64,000 bases of DNA from Nesterenkonia lacusekhoensis. GTDB lineage: Bacteria; Actinomycetota; Actinomycetes; Actinomycetales; Micrococcaceae. Positions 8,810 to 16,448 of this stretch are shown here, one piece after another. The notes beneath the pieces are model-generated. The model saw nothing but the letters and a program-made list of their open reading frames with translations, was not told the origin of the DNA and made no database searches. The DNA lies in contig NZ_JAGINX010000001.1 of the NCBI RefSeq assembly GCF_017876395.1, positions 2,170,001-2,234,000 on the forward strand, given 5' to 3'. Each line of letters opens with the position of its first letter. Positions within the stretch are counted from its first letter, which is position 1. The translations under genes were made by a program, and so were the position numbers.

Positions 8810-9547
8810 TCAGCGGGAGGCGCGGATGAGCAGCTGGTCGACGATCGCTCCGGCCACGTCCCGGCTCTGCCCCAGTGCCGGCAGATGATGGGTGACCACA
8901 CTGGCCTCCACATCCAGGCCCAGCACGACGGCGTCGGCGGCCGCATCCAGCTGCGGAACGAGCAGGTCCACGGCTCCGGCGGCCAGTCCGGGCACAGACC
9001 ACAGCGCGTCGGCGGCCAGCTCGGCCAGCGCCGGGTCCAGCAGCTCGGTGACGTCCACGGCGATGCCGCCCTCCGGATTCGCCGGGCCGCTGCGCAGGGA
9101 GGCGAGCTGCTCGGCGTTGAGCGTCTCCTCCGGAGAGATCTGCTCCTCCAGGGCGGCCAGCGGCACATAGGCCACAGCGGCCACCACCTGCGGGCCGGCC
9201 ACATAGGCGCGGACGTCCAGGCCGTCGGGAAGCGGCTGGTCCTCTGAGGGGACCGGCAGGTTCTGCAGCTGCAGGTGCTTGCGCGTCAGCGTCTGGTCCG
9301 CGGCGATCCGCCGAGCGTGCGCACTGACCAGAGTGGTCACCCGGTGGTCCATCCCACCGATCACCGTGCCGCCGAAGACGAAGACGTCGGTGTGGTCCAC
9401 GGTGCGGACCTCCACTGTGCGCCGGCTCAGCGCCTGGCGGAGCAGACTGCGGTGCGAAGGCGCCGTCTGGAGAATCCGAAGCTCCTGCAGCGAGGGTGCG
9501 ACATGTCCTTCTATGAACCCTCTCAGGGCCTCCTGATTCTCCGGCAT
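8810..9547 (-). CDS. Degenerate ATP-grasp paralogue lacking the ATP-binding segment
   Basis: A 245-residue protein that aligns along most of its length with the next gene: FVFGGTVIGGMDHRVTTLVS versus FLLSDVVVGGMDAVITSLVS, DGLDVRAYVAGPQVVAAVAYVP versus PGLDVRVFVVGQQVAGAVARVP, and ALWSVPGLAAGAVDLLVPQLD versus GLWSIPGLNVAAVDLLVPSLD. About 70 residues (110-179 of the paralogue) that bind ATP are missing, and the metal-binding EVNP is replaced by GLDV. The frame is clean and codon use is normal, so it looks like a retained pseudoenzyme, possibly a regulatory or structural partner, rather than a decaying gene. The start ATG 9547 is chosen from the alignment. It is divergent from the SAM-riboswitch-controlled monooxygenase. 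Confidence 0.72.
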   Translation of the reverse strand: MPENQEALRGFIEGHVAPSLQELRILQTAPSHRSLLRQALSRRTVEVRTVDHTDVFVFGGTVIGGMDHRVTTLVSAHARRIAADQTLTRKHLQLQNLPVPSEDQPLPDGLDVRAYVAGPQVVAAVAYVPLAALEEQISPEETLNAEQLASLRSGPANPEGGIAVDVTELLDPALAELAADALWSVPGLAAGAVDLLVPQLDAAADAVVLGLDVEASVVTHHLPALGQSRDVAGAIVDQLLIRASR

Positions 9548-9577
9548 GGGACCAGAATAGTAGAGTCGGGCGCGTAC

Positions 9578-9668
9578 CCCATCCAGAGCGGCTGAGAGAT
9601 CTGGCTCGACGACGCCGCAGCAACCCGAAACGATCCGTTCGCCGGGTGCTACCGCCAGAACCGATGGA
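9578..9668 (+). promoter_or_regulatory. SAM-I riboswitch upstream of the FMN monooxygenase
   Basis: Core elements appear in order. P1 5' strand CCATC (9579-9583) is followed by GAGCGGCTGAGAGATCTGGC, then GACGCCGCAGCAACC, whose GCCGC closes P2. Next come a P3 hairpin around CGATCCGTTCGCC, then GGTGCTACCGCCAG, and the P1 3' strand GATGG (9663-9667). It is the same architecture as the two elements at 24.7-25.0 kb. Only 18 nt separate P1 from the start codon, so translation control is more likely than termination. Confidence 0.9.
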
Positions 9669-9685
9669 AGAGGAGCCATCATCCT

Positions 9686-11089
9686 ATGCCTCACGCCACC
9701 ACACCTTCCGGCCAGCGCGAGATCCTGTTCAACGCCTTCGACATGAACTGCGTGGTCCACCAGTCCCCCGGACTGTGGCGTCACCCTGAGGACCGCGCAC
9801 GGGACTACAACACCATCGGCTACTGGACCCATGTGGCCCAGACCCTGGAGAAGGGCCTCTTCGACGGGCTGTTCATCGCCGACGTGCTCGGTCCCTATGA
9901 CGTCTTCGGCGCCACCCCCGACGCCGCACTGCGCTCCGGCGCCCAGGTTCCGCTGCAGGATCCGTTCCTGCTGGTCAGCGCGATGGCCGCCGTCACCGAG
10001 AACCTCGGCTTCGGACTCACCGCCGGCACCGCCTACGAGCACCCCTACCCCTTCTCCCGCCGGCTGGGCACCCTGGACCACCTCACCGGAGGTCGCGTGG
10101 GCTGGAACGTGGTCACCGGCTACCTGCCCTCGGCCGCCCAAAACATGGGCCAGGACGACCAGATGGAGCACGACCGGCGCTACGACCACGCCGACGAATA
10201 CATGGACGTGGTCTATAAGCTCCTCGAGGGCTCCTGGGAGGACGACGCCGTGGTGGCCGACAAGGAGGCCGGAGTCTTCACCGACCCCACCAAGGTCCAC
10301 CGGATCGAGCACGAGGGAGAGTTCTTCAAGACCCCGGGCATCGGTGTGGTGGAGCCCTCCCCGCAGCGCACCCCGGTCATCTACCAGGCTGGGGCCTCGA
10401 CCCGCGGCCGCGCCTTCGCCGGCAAGCACGCCGAGGCGGTCTTCATCAATCCGCCCACCAAGGAGCTCGCCAAGGCCTCGGTGCAGAAGATCCGTCAGGC
10501 AGCCGCCGACGCCGGCCGCGACCCCTACGATGTGCGCATCTTCGCGATGCAGACCATCGTCACCGGGCCGGACGAGGCCGCCGCTCAGGCCAAATATGAC
10601 GAGCTGACCCAGTACATCGACCCCGAGGGCGGCCTGGTGCTGATGTCTGGCTGGATGGGCACCGACTTCTCCCAGTTCGACCTGGACCAGCCCATCGGCG
10701 ACCTGAAGTCCAACGCCATCCAGTCGACTGTGGAGACCTTCCAGAAGGCCTCCGGACGGGAGGACGAGGTCTGGACGGTGCGCCAGCTGGCCGAATGGGT
10801 CGGCGTCGGGGGCTTCGGACCGGTCATCATCGGCGACGGCCCCTCAGCCGCCCAGCAGCTGATCGAGTGGCAGGAGGAGACCGACGTCGACGGCTTCAAC
10901 CTCGCCTACCACATCACTCCGGGCACCTTTGAAGACATCGTCGAGCACGTGGTCCCGGAGCTGCAGAAGGCCGGCCGGTATAAGACCGAGTACCGGCCGG
11001 GCACGCTGCGGAACAAGCTCTTCGAGAAGGGCGATCACCTGCCGGAGGCCCACCACGGCGCGCAGTTCCAGCTGCGGCGTCGCGGGTGA
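9686..11089 (+). CDS. NtaA/SnaA/DmoA-family FMN-dependent monooxygenase (LLM class)
   Basis: A 467-residue luciferase-fold enzyme that uses reduced FMN and oxygen. Family landmarks are ILFNAFDMNCVVHQSPGLWRH at the N-terminus, GRVGWNVVTGYLPSAAQNMG, YDHADEYMDVVYKLLEGSW, HEGEFFKTPGI and QRTPVIYQAGASTRGRAFA. Relatives oxidise organosulfur or chelating compounds such as dimethyl sulfide, dibenzothiophene sulfone and nitrilotriacetate. Control by a SAM-I riboswitch points to release of sulfur for methionine synthesis. A flavin reductase at 31993 is the likely FMNH2 supplier. The exact substrate is unknown. Start ATG 9686 follows GAAGAGGAG. Confidence 0.88.
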   Translation: MPHATTPSGQREILFNAFDMNCVVHQSPGLWRHPEDRARDYNTIGYWTHVAQTLEKGLFDGLFIADVLGPYDVFGATPDAALRSGAQVPLQDPFLLVSAMAAVTENLGFGLTAGTAYEHPYPFSRRLGTLDHLTGGRVGWNVVTGYLPSAAQNMGQDDQMEHDRRYDHADEYMDVVYKLLEGSWEDDAVVADKEAGVFTDPTKVHRIEHEGEFFKTPGIGVVEPSPQRTPVIYQAGASTRGRAFAGKHAEAVFINPPTKELAKASVQKIRQAAADAGRDPYDVRIFAMQTIVTGPDEAAAQAKYDELTQYIDPEGGLVLMSGWMGTDFSQFDLDQPIGDLKSNAIQSTVETFQKASGREDEVWTVRQLAEWVGVGGFGPVIIGDGPSAAQQLIEWQEETDVDGFNLAYHITPGTFEDIVEHVVPELQKAGRYKTEYRPGTLRNKLFEKGDHLPEAHHGAQFQLRRRG

Positions 11090-11112
11090 TGCTATTGGGT
11101 GTGGGCCCGCGA

Positions 11113-11179
11113 GGTGTGATCAGATACGCGCGTTATAAGCGCCGAAACTGCCGCTATAACGGCCCTATCTGATCACACC
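11113..11179. repeat. Long palindromic intergenic repeat, family A copy 1
   Basis: GGTGTGATCAGATA at 11113-11126 is complementary to TATCTGATCACACC at 11166-11179, and an inner CGTTATA/TATAACG pair extends the structure. A second copy with the same ends but a different centre lies at 11753-11816. It sits just after the stop of the monooxygenase gene, before a separate strong terminator. Confidence 0.8.
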
Positions 11180-11197
11180 AGGGGTCCACACAGAGAG

Positions 11198-11234
11198 AAG
11201 GGCCGCCTTCCGCTGGATGCGGGAGGCGGCCCTT
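11198..11234. terminator. Bidirectional intrinsic-type terminator between convergent genes
   Basis: AAGGGCCGCCTTCCGC and GCGGGAGGCGGCCCTT form a 16-bp stem (one mismatch) with a 5-nt loop. The element lies between the monooxygenase gene and the YtxH-type gene, which converge. Confidence 0.8.
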
Positions 11235-11251
11235 GTCGTGTGCCGGTGGGT

Positions 11252-11599
11252 CTAGGAGGTCTTTGCGTCGACCTTCTCTTCGGCTTCATCGACGGTCTGT
11301 TCGGCCTTCGCCGCGGCGTCGTCGATCTTCTCTTCGGCCTCGGCCGCGACGTCGGTGGCCTCAGAGAGACCGTCCTTGATCGCACCGGAGGCGGCAGTGA
11401 CAGCCTCCTTGGCACGGCCGGCGACGTCGTGGGCGACGTTGTTGGCCGTCTCCTCCGCCTTGCGGACGGCGTCCTGGACCTTGGGATCGTTCCACTTCTC
11501 CCCGGCGGTCCTCTTGAGGTTGTCGAAGTTCCTCTGGCCCGACTTCGTGCCGATCACATAACCGATCGCCACACCTGCACCCAGTGAAAGCAGTCCCAT
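11252..11599 (-). CDS. YtxH-like small membrane-anchored protein
   Basis: About 115 residues. A single N-terminal hydrophobic helix with glycines (MGLLSLGAGVAIGYVIGTKSG) is followed by a long Ala/Glu/Lys-rich amphipathic region predicted to be helical or coiled-coil (AEETANNVAHDVAGRAKEAV, EAEEKIDDAAAKAEQTV). This matches YtxH/gas-vesicle-like stress proteins, whose biochemical role is unclear. Two in-frame ATGs exist. The one at 11599 has GGAG at proper distance, while the one at 11605 overlaps that site, so the shorter start is preferred. It is a single-gene unit. Confidence 0.75.
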   Translation of the reverse strand: MGLLSLGAGVAIGYVIGTKSGQRNFDNLKRTAGEKWNDPKVQDAVRKAEETANNVAHDVAGRAKEAVTAASGAIKDGLSEATDVAAEAEEKIDDAAAKAEQTVDEAEEKVDAKTS

Positions 11600-11752
11600 G
11601 ATCATCTCCGTTTCCTCGACGGTATCCGTGTTAAGAACTTACTGGCCACAGCGGAAGGTTGTCACCAATTCTGCACCCTGAACCGGCCCTGGTCCTCAGA
11701 CCCTGGCAGGTCCCTGATGTCGGGCGTACGACAAGGATGTGAGCGGCACGCT

Positions 11753-11816
11753 TGAGCAGATACGCGCGGAACTCGGGCCGATTCGGCAGGAATGGCGGCC
11801 CTATCTGATCACACCT
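11753..11816. repeat. Palindromic intergenic repeat, family A copy 2
   Basis: It matches copy 1 (11117-11180) over the left end (CAGATACGCGCG) and the right end (GGCCCTATCTGATCACAC) with the same 64-nt overall length, while the central 30 bases differ. It lies at the 3' end of the phosphatase/nuclease-fold gene, just outside its stop codon at 11818. Nothing else is recognised in 11606-11752. Confidence 0.75.
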
Positions 11817-11817
11817 C

Positions 11818-12756
11818 TCAGCTGTCGGGCCGGCGGACGGTGGCGCGCACCGCAAGATGATCTGAGGGGAAGGCGTTGGCCCGCTGGTCCGGAATGTGCT
11901 GACACGGCCCACCATAGGGCGTGAAGCCTGCATCCTGGGCGGCATCGTCGTCATCGGCGGCGTCGCCGAAGTGATCGGCCGCATCCACGTCCAGGCCCAG
12001 CAGGTAGACGAAGTCGATCCGGTCCCGCGGCTCCTTCTCCAGGGGCTCGATCTGGGACCAGGTGCGCCCCGGCGCGGCGTCGGGATCTGGGTGCACCGCA
12101 CGGAAGGCGTCGGTGTAGCCGGCGTCGATGAACCGCTGGGTGGCCGGCCAGGCGGCCTGCGGGCGGTGATCTCCGTCCCAATCCGCCGGGGAGGGTACGT
12201 TGAAGTCGCCGGCCACGATCACCGGCAGCTCCCCCAGCTCAGCACGCAGCCGCTGGGTCTCAGTCAGGATGGCAGCAGCTTGTCGGTCCCGCTCGCGTTC
12301 CCCGTACTGAGCGAAGACCGACGCCGACTGCTCAGGCAGCTCATCCGCCCGGTAGGGCCCGTAGTCCCACGGACCCAGGTGCACCGACCAGGCGATCACC
12401 TCGCCGATGCGTGTCTGCACCAGCGCGGCGGTGCCGTAGGGGGTGGTGGAGGTCGCCAACAGTCTCGTCGGTGCCGCGCTGAGCACAGCGGTGTCGAAGT
12501 CCTGCTGAGCGACCGTCATGCCGCTGACGCGCCCCAGCTCCACTGCCGCGTCGCCGAAGCACTCCTGGACGAAGACGATGTCAGCCGGCTGCCCGCACAG
12601 CACCTCTGCCTGTTTCTCTCGGCCGTCGTCGATCTCTTCTCCGCCGTACCAGAGGTTCCAGCAGAAGAGCCGAAGCGTGCGCAGCTGGCGGATGGTGTCC
12701 TGAACCTTGGTGTCCTCCGGCCGCGGTTCCTGATCCGGGGTGGGGGTGTTCGTCAT
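11818..12756 (-). CDS. Endonuclease/exonuclease/phosphatase-family protein
   Basis: A 312-residue metal-dependent phosphoesterase fold. Motifs in order are LFCWNLWYGG (metal-binding Asn), IVFVQE (Glu), SVHLGPWDYGP (His), VIVAGDFNVPS (Asp/Asn), DRIDFVYLLG and FPSDHLAVRATV (catalytic Asp-His near the C-terminus). No signal peptide is seen, so it probably acts in the cytoplasm on a small phosphodiester or nucleic acid. It is the last gene on the same strand as the HAD/ABC operon, 53 bp after the HAD gene, so it may work on substrates brought in by that importer. This link is an inference. Confidence 0.82.
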   Translation of the reverse strand: MTNTPTPDQEPRPEDTKVQDTIRQLRTLRLFCWNLWYGGEEIDDGREKQAEVLCGQPADIVFVQECFGDAAVELGRVSGMTVAQQDFDTAVLSAAPTRLLATSTTPYGTAALVQTRIGEVIAWSVHLGPWDYGPYRADELPEQSASVFAQYGERERDRQAAAILTETQRLRAELGELPVIVAGDFNVPSPADWDGDHRPQAAWPATQRFIDAGYTDAFRAVHPDPDAAPGRTWSQIEPLEKEPRDRIDFVYLLGLDVDAADHFGDAADDDDAAQDAGFTPYGGPCQHIPDQRANAFPSDHLAVRATVRRPDS

Positions 12757-12809
12757 CGGGCGCTGCTCCTCCTGCTGCTCGTCATACGGGGCGTGTCATA
12801 CCGGGCTTG

Positions 12810-13508
12810 TCATGCGGGGGCCCTGATGCTGACCTGATGCAGATCGTTCAGGCGAAGGGCGCCCGGCAACTCCACCGTCTCGCTGTGGTTGACCCCGACC
12901 ACCGTCAGGCCCGCCCGCCGAGCAGACTCCACCCCAGCCGGAGAGTCCTCGAAGGCCACTGCCTGGCCAGGATCGATCCCCAGACGCCCGACGGCGGTCA
13001 GGTAGAGCTCCGGCTCCGGCTTGCCGTACAGCACATCATCCAACGTGCAGACCGTCGTGACCTTCTCCAGGATGCCCACCTGTTCCAGCATGGCACGGAC
13101 ATCCTGGCGCAGCCCGTTGCTGGCCACGGCGACAGGGAAGCGGGCGGCCAGTTCTGAGATCAGCTCCACCGCCCCAGGCATAGGCTCCACGCCCTGGGCC
13201 AGCAGTGCGGAGTACCGCTCAGTCAGCTCAGCCGCTATCCGCTCCTCCCCCGGAACGGTCGAGTCTCCGAGCATCTCGCTCAGAGATGCTGCGGTGTCAT
13301 GGACTGACATTCCCAGGAAGTCCTCCGGACGCACCGTCTGGACACCGTCAGCGGGCACACCGCGTTCGCCCAACCACGCGGCGAGCATCTGCAGCCAGAT
13401 GGACTCGGAATCCACCAGCAGTCCGTCACAGTCGAAGACGGCTCCGGTCACCTGGACCTCATATGAGCCCTCCCCCGTGTCCAATGTCAGCGTCAGCCCG
13501 GCGCTCAC
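12810..13508 (-). CDS. HAD-superfamily phosphatase, beta-phosphoglucomutase-like
   Basis: A 232-residue protein with motif I FDCDGLLVDSE (nucleophile and acid/base Asp pair), a helical cap (about residues 45-115), motif II VAVASNG, motif III Lys in GKPEPELYL and motif IV VAFEDSPAGVESA. This is the pattern of sugar-phosphate or phosphonate HAD hydrolases. Start GTG 13508 overlaps the stop of the upstream ABC ATPase gene (GTGA), so it is translated as part of the transport operon. An enzyme that dephosphorylates the imported substrate is a reasonable guess, but it lacks the active-site lysine context that would mark a phosphonoacetaldehyde hydrolase. Confidence 0.82.
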   Translation of the reverse strand: MSAGLTLTLDTGEGSYEVQVTGAVFDCDGLLVDSESIWLQMLAAWLGERGVPADGVQTVRPEDFLGMSVHDTAASLSEMLGDSTVPGEERIAAELTERYSALLAQGVEPMPGAVELISELAARFPVAVASNGLRQDVRAMLEQVGILEKVTTVCTLDDVLYGKPEPELYLTAVGRLGIDPGQAVAFEDSPAGVESARRAGLTVVGVNHSETVELPGALRLNDLHQVSIRAPA

Positions 13509-14611
13509 CGGGCAGCTCCCGCATGTGCTGACTGAGCGGATTCTGCCGCGGGGCGGCCCGCATCGGCGGGCAGGCGCAGTGCCGGGGCAGACATCACAAA
13601 AGGGCTCACCCGAGTGCCCGGCGTCATGTCCGCAGCCTCGGCCGCTGACACCGAGGTGACCAGCTCCAGCGGCCGGCCGTCGGCGTCGTGGGCAGCACCG
13701 GCGGCGCGGATGGTGGTGCGCTCACCGGTGTAGATCTGGCTGACCACGGTGCATTCGCCCTCAGGCTCCGGGACCAGGGTGAGATCCTCGGGACGGATGA
13801 AGACGGTGTCCAGGCCGGCGCCGGGGGCACGCACCGGAAGCCGTCCGCCCTGGAACCCGGCGTCCACGCCGAGCTCGGTGACCGTGCCGACGAACCTCGC
13901 CACGAATTGCGTGGCCGGAGCCTGGTAGACCTCATGCGGGACGTCGATCTGCTCGATGACCCCGTTGCGCAGCACGGCCACCCGGTCGGCGATGGCCAGG
14001 GCCTCCTCCTGATCGTGGGTGACGAACATCGTGGTGATCCCCAGCTGCTGCTGCAGTCGGCGGATCTCCTCACGGATCTGGACGCGCACGATGGCATCCA
14101 GTGCGGAGAGCGGCTCGTCCAGCAGCAGCACCTCGGGCTGGGTGGCCAGAGCCCGCGCCAGAGCCACACGCTGCTGCTGCCCTCCGGAGAGCTGGGCCGG
14201 GAACCGGGAGGCGAATTTGCCCAGGCCACACATCTCCAACATCTCCTGGGCGGTGCGGCGGCGCTTCTCACGGACCACCTTGCGCACGCGCAGCCCGTAC
14301 TCCACGTTGTCCTGCACGGTCAGGTTCGGGAAGAGGCTGTAGGCCTGGAAGACCATCCCGATGCCGCGACGGTTCGGCGGCACTGAGGTCAGGTCCCTGC
14401 CGCCCACCAGCACACGCCCCGCGGTGGGCTTCTCGAAGCCCGCCAGGATGCGCAGAGCAGTGGTCTTTCCGCAGCCGGAGGGGCCCAGGACGGTGACCAG
14501 CTCTCCGGCGCTGATGGTCAGGTCCAGATTCTGCAGCACGGTGGTGGGGCCGAAGGCCTTGGAGACCCCCTCGAGGGTCACTTCATTGGATGCGGGTGTG
14601 GTCACGTTCAT
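13505..14611 (-). CDS. ABC transporter ATPase, Fe3+/polyamine/2-aminoethylphosphonate class
   Basis: A 368-residue ATPase with Walker A GPSGCGKTTA, signature LSGGQQQRVALARAL, Walker B LLLDEPLSALDA and switch His FVTHDQEEALAIADR. A C-terminal TOBE-like regulatory domain follows (DTVFIRPEDLTLVPE). The start ATG 14611 overlaps the end of the permease gene. The open frame extends upstream over the permease gene but is not coding there. It belongs to the five-gene set 13505-17587 with two permeases, a binding protein and a HAD hydrolase. The overall class is shared by FbpC, PotA and PhnT importers. Confidence 0.88.
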   Translation of the reverse strand: MNVTTPASNEVTLEGVSKAFGPTTVLQNLDLTISAGELVTVLGPSGCGKTTALRILAGFEKPTAGRVLVGGRDLTSVPPNRRGIGMVFQAYSLFPNLTVQDNVEYGLRVRKVVREKRRRTAQEMLEMCGLGKFASRFPAQLSGGQQQRVALARALATQPEVLLLDEPLSALDAIVRVQIREEIRRLQQQLGITTMFVTHDQEEALAIADRVAVLRNGVIEQIDVPHEVYQAPATQFVARFVGTVTELGVDAGFQGGRLPVRAPGAGLDTVFIRPEDLTLVPEPEGECTVVSQIYTGERTTIRAAGAAHDADGRPLELVTSVSAAEAADMTPGTRVSPFVMSAPALRLPADAGRPAAESAQSAHAGAAR

Positions 14612-15471
14612 GAGGCGAGGGCTTTCTGGGTGGTCTTCTTCTGGAGCGTCTTTTCGGCACGGACCGCACGGCCGGCCGGGGAGAACCGGCCTGCCGACAG
14701 CGTAGCCACGAACAGCAGCGCCCAAGTGGTCAGGTTCAGCAGCACCGCGATGGCCACCGACGCCCGGAAGTTGTTGGAGGAGACGTCGTCCAGCCAGACC
14801 GGGATGGTCTGTTGGCTCAGCGTGGCCGCCAGGGAGTACTCGCCGAAGCACAGGGCCACGGCGAAGAACACCGAGAACAGCATGGATCCTCGGATGTTGG
14901 GGATGACCACTCGGAAGATGGTGCCGAAGGTGCTCGAGCCCAGGATGGCCGAGCCCTCCACCATGGCCTTGAGCGGGATGGTCCGCAGTCCGGCGTCGAT
15001 GGAGCGGAAGGTGAAGGGCAGGCAGAGCACCACGTAGGTGCCCACCAGGATCAGCGGCAGGTCCGGGTTCTGCAGGAACTGGCTGATGGCGTTGGGCAGC
15101 GAGCCCCTGCCCTGGCGTGCGCCCCAGCCCAACAGGGCCACCACACCGGCGGCGATGGCGATCGGCGGGACCACCAGCGGCAGGGTGCAGAGGATCTCCA
15201 GGATCGGTCGCAGCTTCGGCGCCCACAGGTGCACGGCCACCAGGGCCGGCACCAGAGTCACCACCAGGGTGACGATGGTCAGCGCGGTGATGGACAGGGT
15301 GCGGGTGGCCGCGGCCGCCAGCGAGGCGTCCTCGGCGATGACCGAATAGGCGCCCAGCGAGAAGCTGCCACCGGGGAAGACGGCGTAGTAGACGCTGCAC
15401 AGCACGGGGATCGCCACATAGAGCGCGACGGCGACCACAGGCACCCAGCGGGCATTCTTCAGCGCATCCAT
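14608..15471 (-). CDS. ABC transporter permease (second subunit)
   Basis: A 287-residue inner-membrane protein with six predicted helices of the PotC/PhnV type. The first is VPVVAVALYVAIPVLCSVYYAVF and the others include VVPPIAIAAGVVALLGWG and IAVLLNLTTWALLFVATL. The cytoplasmic EAA-like loop (MVEGSAILGSSTFGTIFRVVIPNIRGSM) that docks on the ATPase is clear. It overlaps the upstream permease by 13 bp and the downstream ATPase by 4 bp, indicating coupled translation. Confidence 0.85.
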   Translation of the reverse strand: MDALKNARWVPVVAVALYVAIPVLCSVYYAVFPGGSFSLGAYSVIAEDASLAAAATRTLSITALTIVTLVVTLVPALVAVHLWAPKLRPILEILCTLPLVVPPIAIAAGVVALLGWGARQGRGSLPNAISQFLQNPDLPLILVGTYVVLCLPFTFRSIDAGLRTIPLKAMVEGSAILGSSTFGTIFRVVIPNIRGSMLFSVFFAVALCFGEYSLAATLSQQTIPVWLDDVSSNNFRASVAIAVLLNLTTWALLFVATLSAGRFSPAGRAVRAEKTLQKKTTQKALAS

Positions 15472-16448
15472 CGGGCACTCCTGGACTGCAGTCGGTTGAA
15501 GGCGAAGAGCGTCACCACTGCGATGACCACCATGGTCACGCCCAGCGCCATGGCCACCTGCTGGCTGTCACCGGCCTGGCCCAGCAGGTCCCCGATGTTC
15601 AGCGGGATCAGCGGATAGCCGCCGGCGCCGATGAGCACCGCCGCGGAGGCGTGGGTCGCGAAGGCCGCGCCGAAGCACAGGATCCAGCCGCCCAGCAGTG
15701 CCGGTGCCGCGATGGGCAGGCCCACCCGACGCCAGAAGGTCGACGCCGAGCCGCCCAGGGCGGCGTTGGCCTCGCGCCATTCCTTCCGCAGCCCCACAAA
15801 GGTCGGCAGGCTGACCATGATCATCGTGGGGATCAGGAAGTACTGGTACATGACCACCAGCCCCTGCCAGGAGTACAGGGAGAAGCCGGTGGCTCCGAGG
15901 TTGAGCATCCCGAAGATCACTCCGGCGTTGCCCAAGGTCACGATGAAGGAGAACGCCAGGGGCGCGCCGCCGTCGTTGGCCAGCACCGAGGTGAAGACTG
16001 CGACCACCGAGTCCAGCTTCTCGGAGCGGATCTGGGCGATGCAGAACGAGGTCAGCGTTCCGACCACCGCCGCGATGGCGGAGCCCACCAGCGAGACCTG
16101 CACCGAGTTCACGATGGCGGCCGAGTGCGACCCGCGGTTCAGGGCCAGGAAGTTGTCCATCCCGACGCCGGTCCCGCCGTCCTGCGTGGTCACGGTGATG
16201 GCGATGATCGCCATACCCACGATCGGCACGATGAAGAAGAGCAGCAGGATCAGCCCCAGCGGCAGCAGCGAGAGGGTCGCCGGGGAGCGCAGCGCGGAGC
16301 CCACACCCTGCCACCGGGCACGGCTGAACAGCGAGGGCCGCTGAGCCGGCGATGCGGTTGCACCGCCCGTCTCAGCACCGCCCGACTCAGCACCGGTCTG
16401 AGTGTGAGGGGCCGGTGCGGCACCGGCCTGGGTCACGGGCAGACTCAC
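15459..16448 (-). CDS. ABC transporter permease (first subunit)
   Basis: A 329-residue PotB/PhnU-type permease. A Thr/Gly/Ala-rich cytoplasmic N-terminus is followed by helices beginning with LSLLPLGLILLLFFIVPIVGM. The EAA-type loop reads WREANAALGGSASTFWRRVGLPIAAPALL. The preferred start is GTG 16448, which forms a GTGA overlap with the stop of the binding-protein gene. An ATG at 16466 is also possible but would overlap by 22 bp. Confidence 0.83.
   Translation of the reverse strand: MSLPVTQAGAAPAPHTQTGAESGGAETGGATASPAQRPSLFSRARWQGVGSALRSPATLSLLPLGLILLLFFIVPIVGMAIIAITVTTQDGGTGVGMDNFLALNRGSHSAAIVNSVQVSLVGSAIAAVVGTLTSFCIAQIRSEKLDSVVAVFTSVLANDGGAPLAFSFIVTLGNAGVIFGMLNLGATGFSLYSWQGLVVMYQYFLIPTMIMVSLPTFVGLRKEWREANAALGGSASTFWRRVGLPIAAPALLGGWILCFGAAFATHASAAVLIGAGGYPLIPLNIGDLLGQAGDSQQVAMALGVTMVVIAVVTLFAFNRLQSRSARWMR

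Noticed and set aside
8790-9623. Extension of the ATP-grasp gene upstream to form a 633-residue protein
   Set aside because: The added part is Arg/Gly/Ala-rich shadow sequence over the paralogous gene. The family start fits ATG 8789.
9578-9668. Reading the leader as a TPP or cobalamin riboswitch
   Set aside because: The CTGAGAGA string recalls the TPP element, but the GCAGCAACC and GGTGCTACCGCCAG blocks, the P1 pairing and the sulfur genes downstream fit SAM-I.
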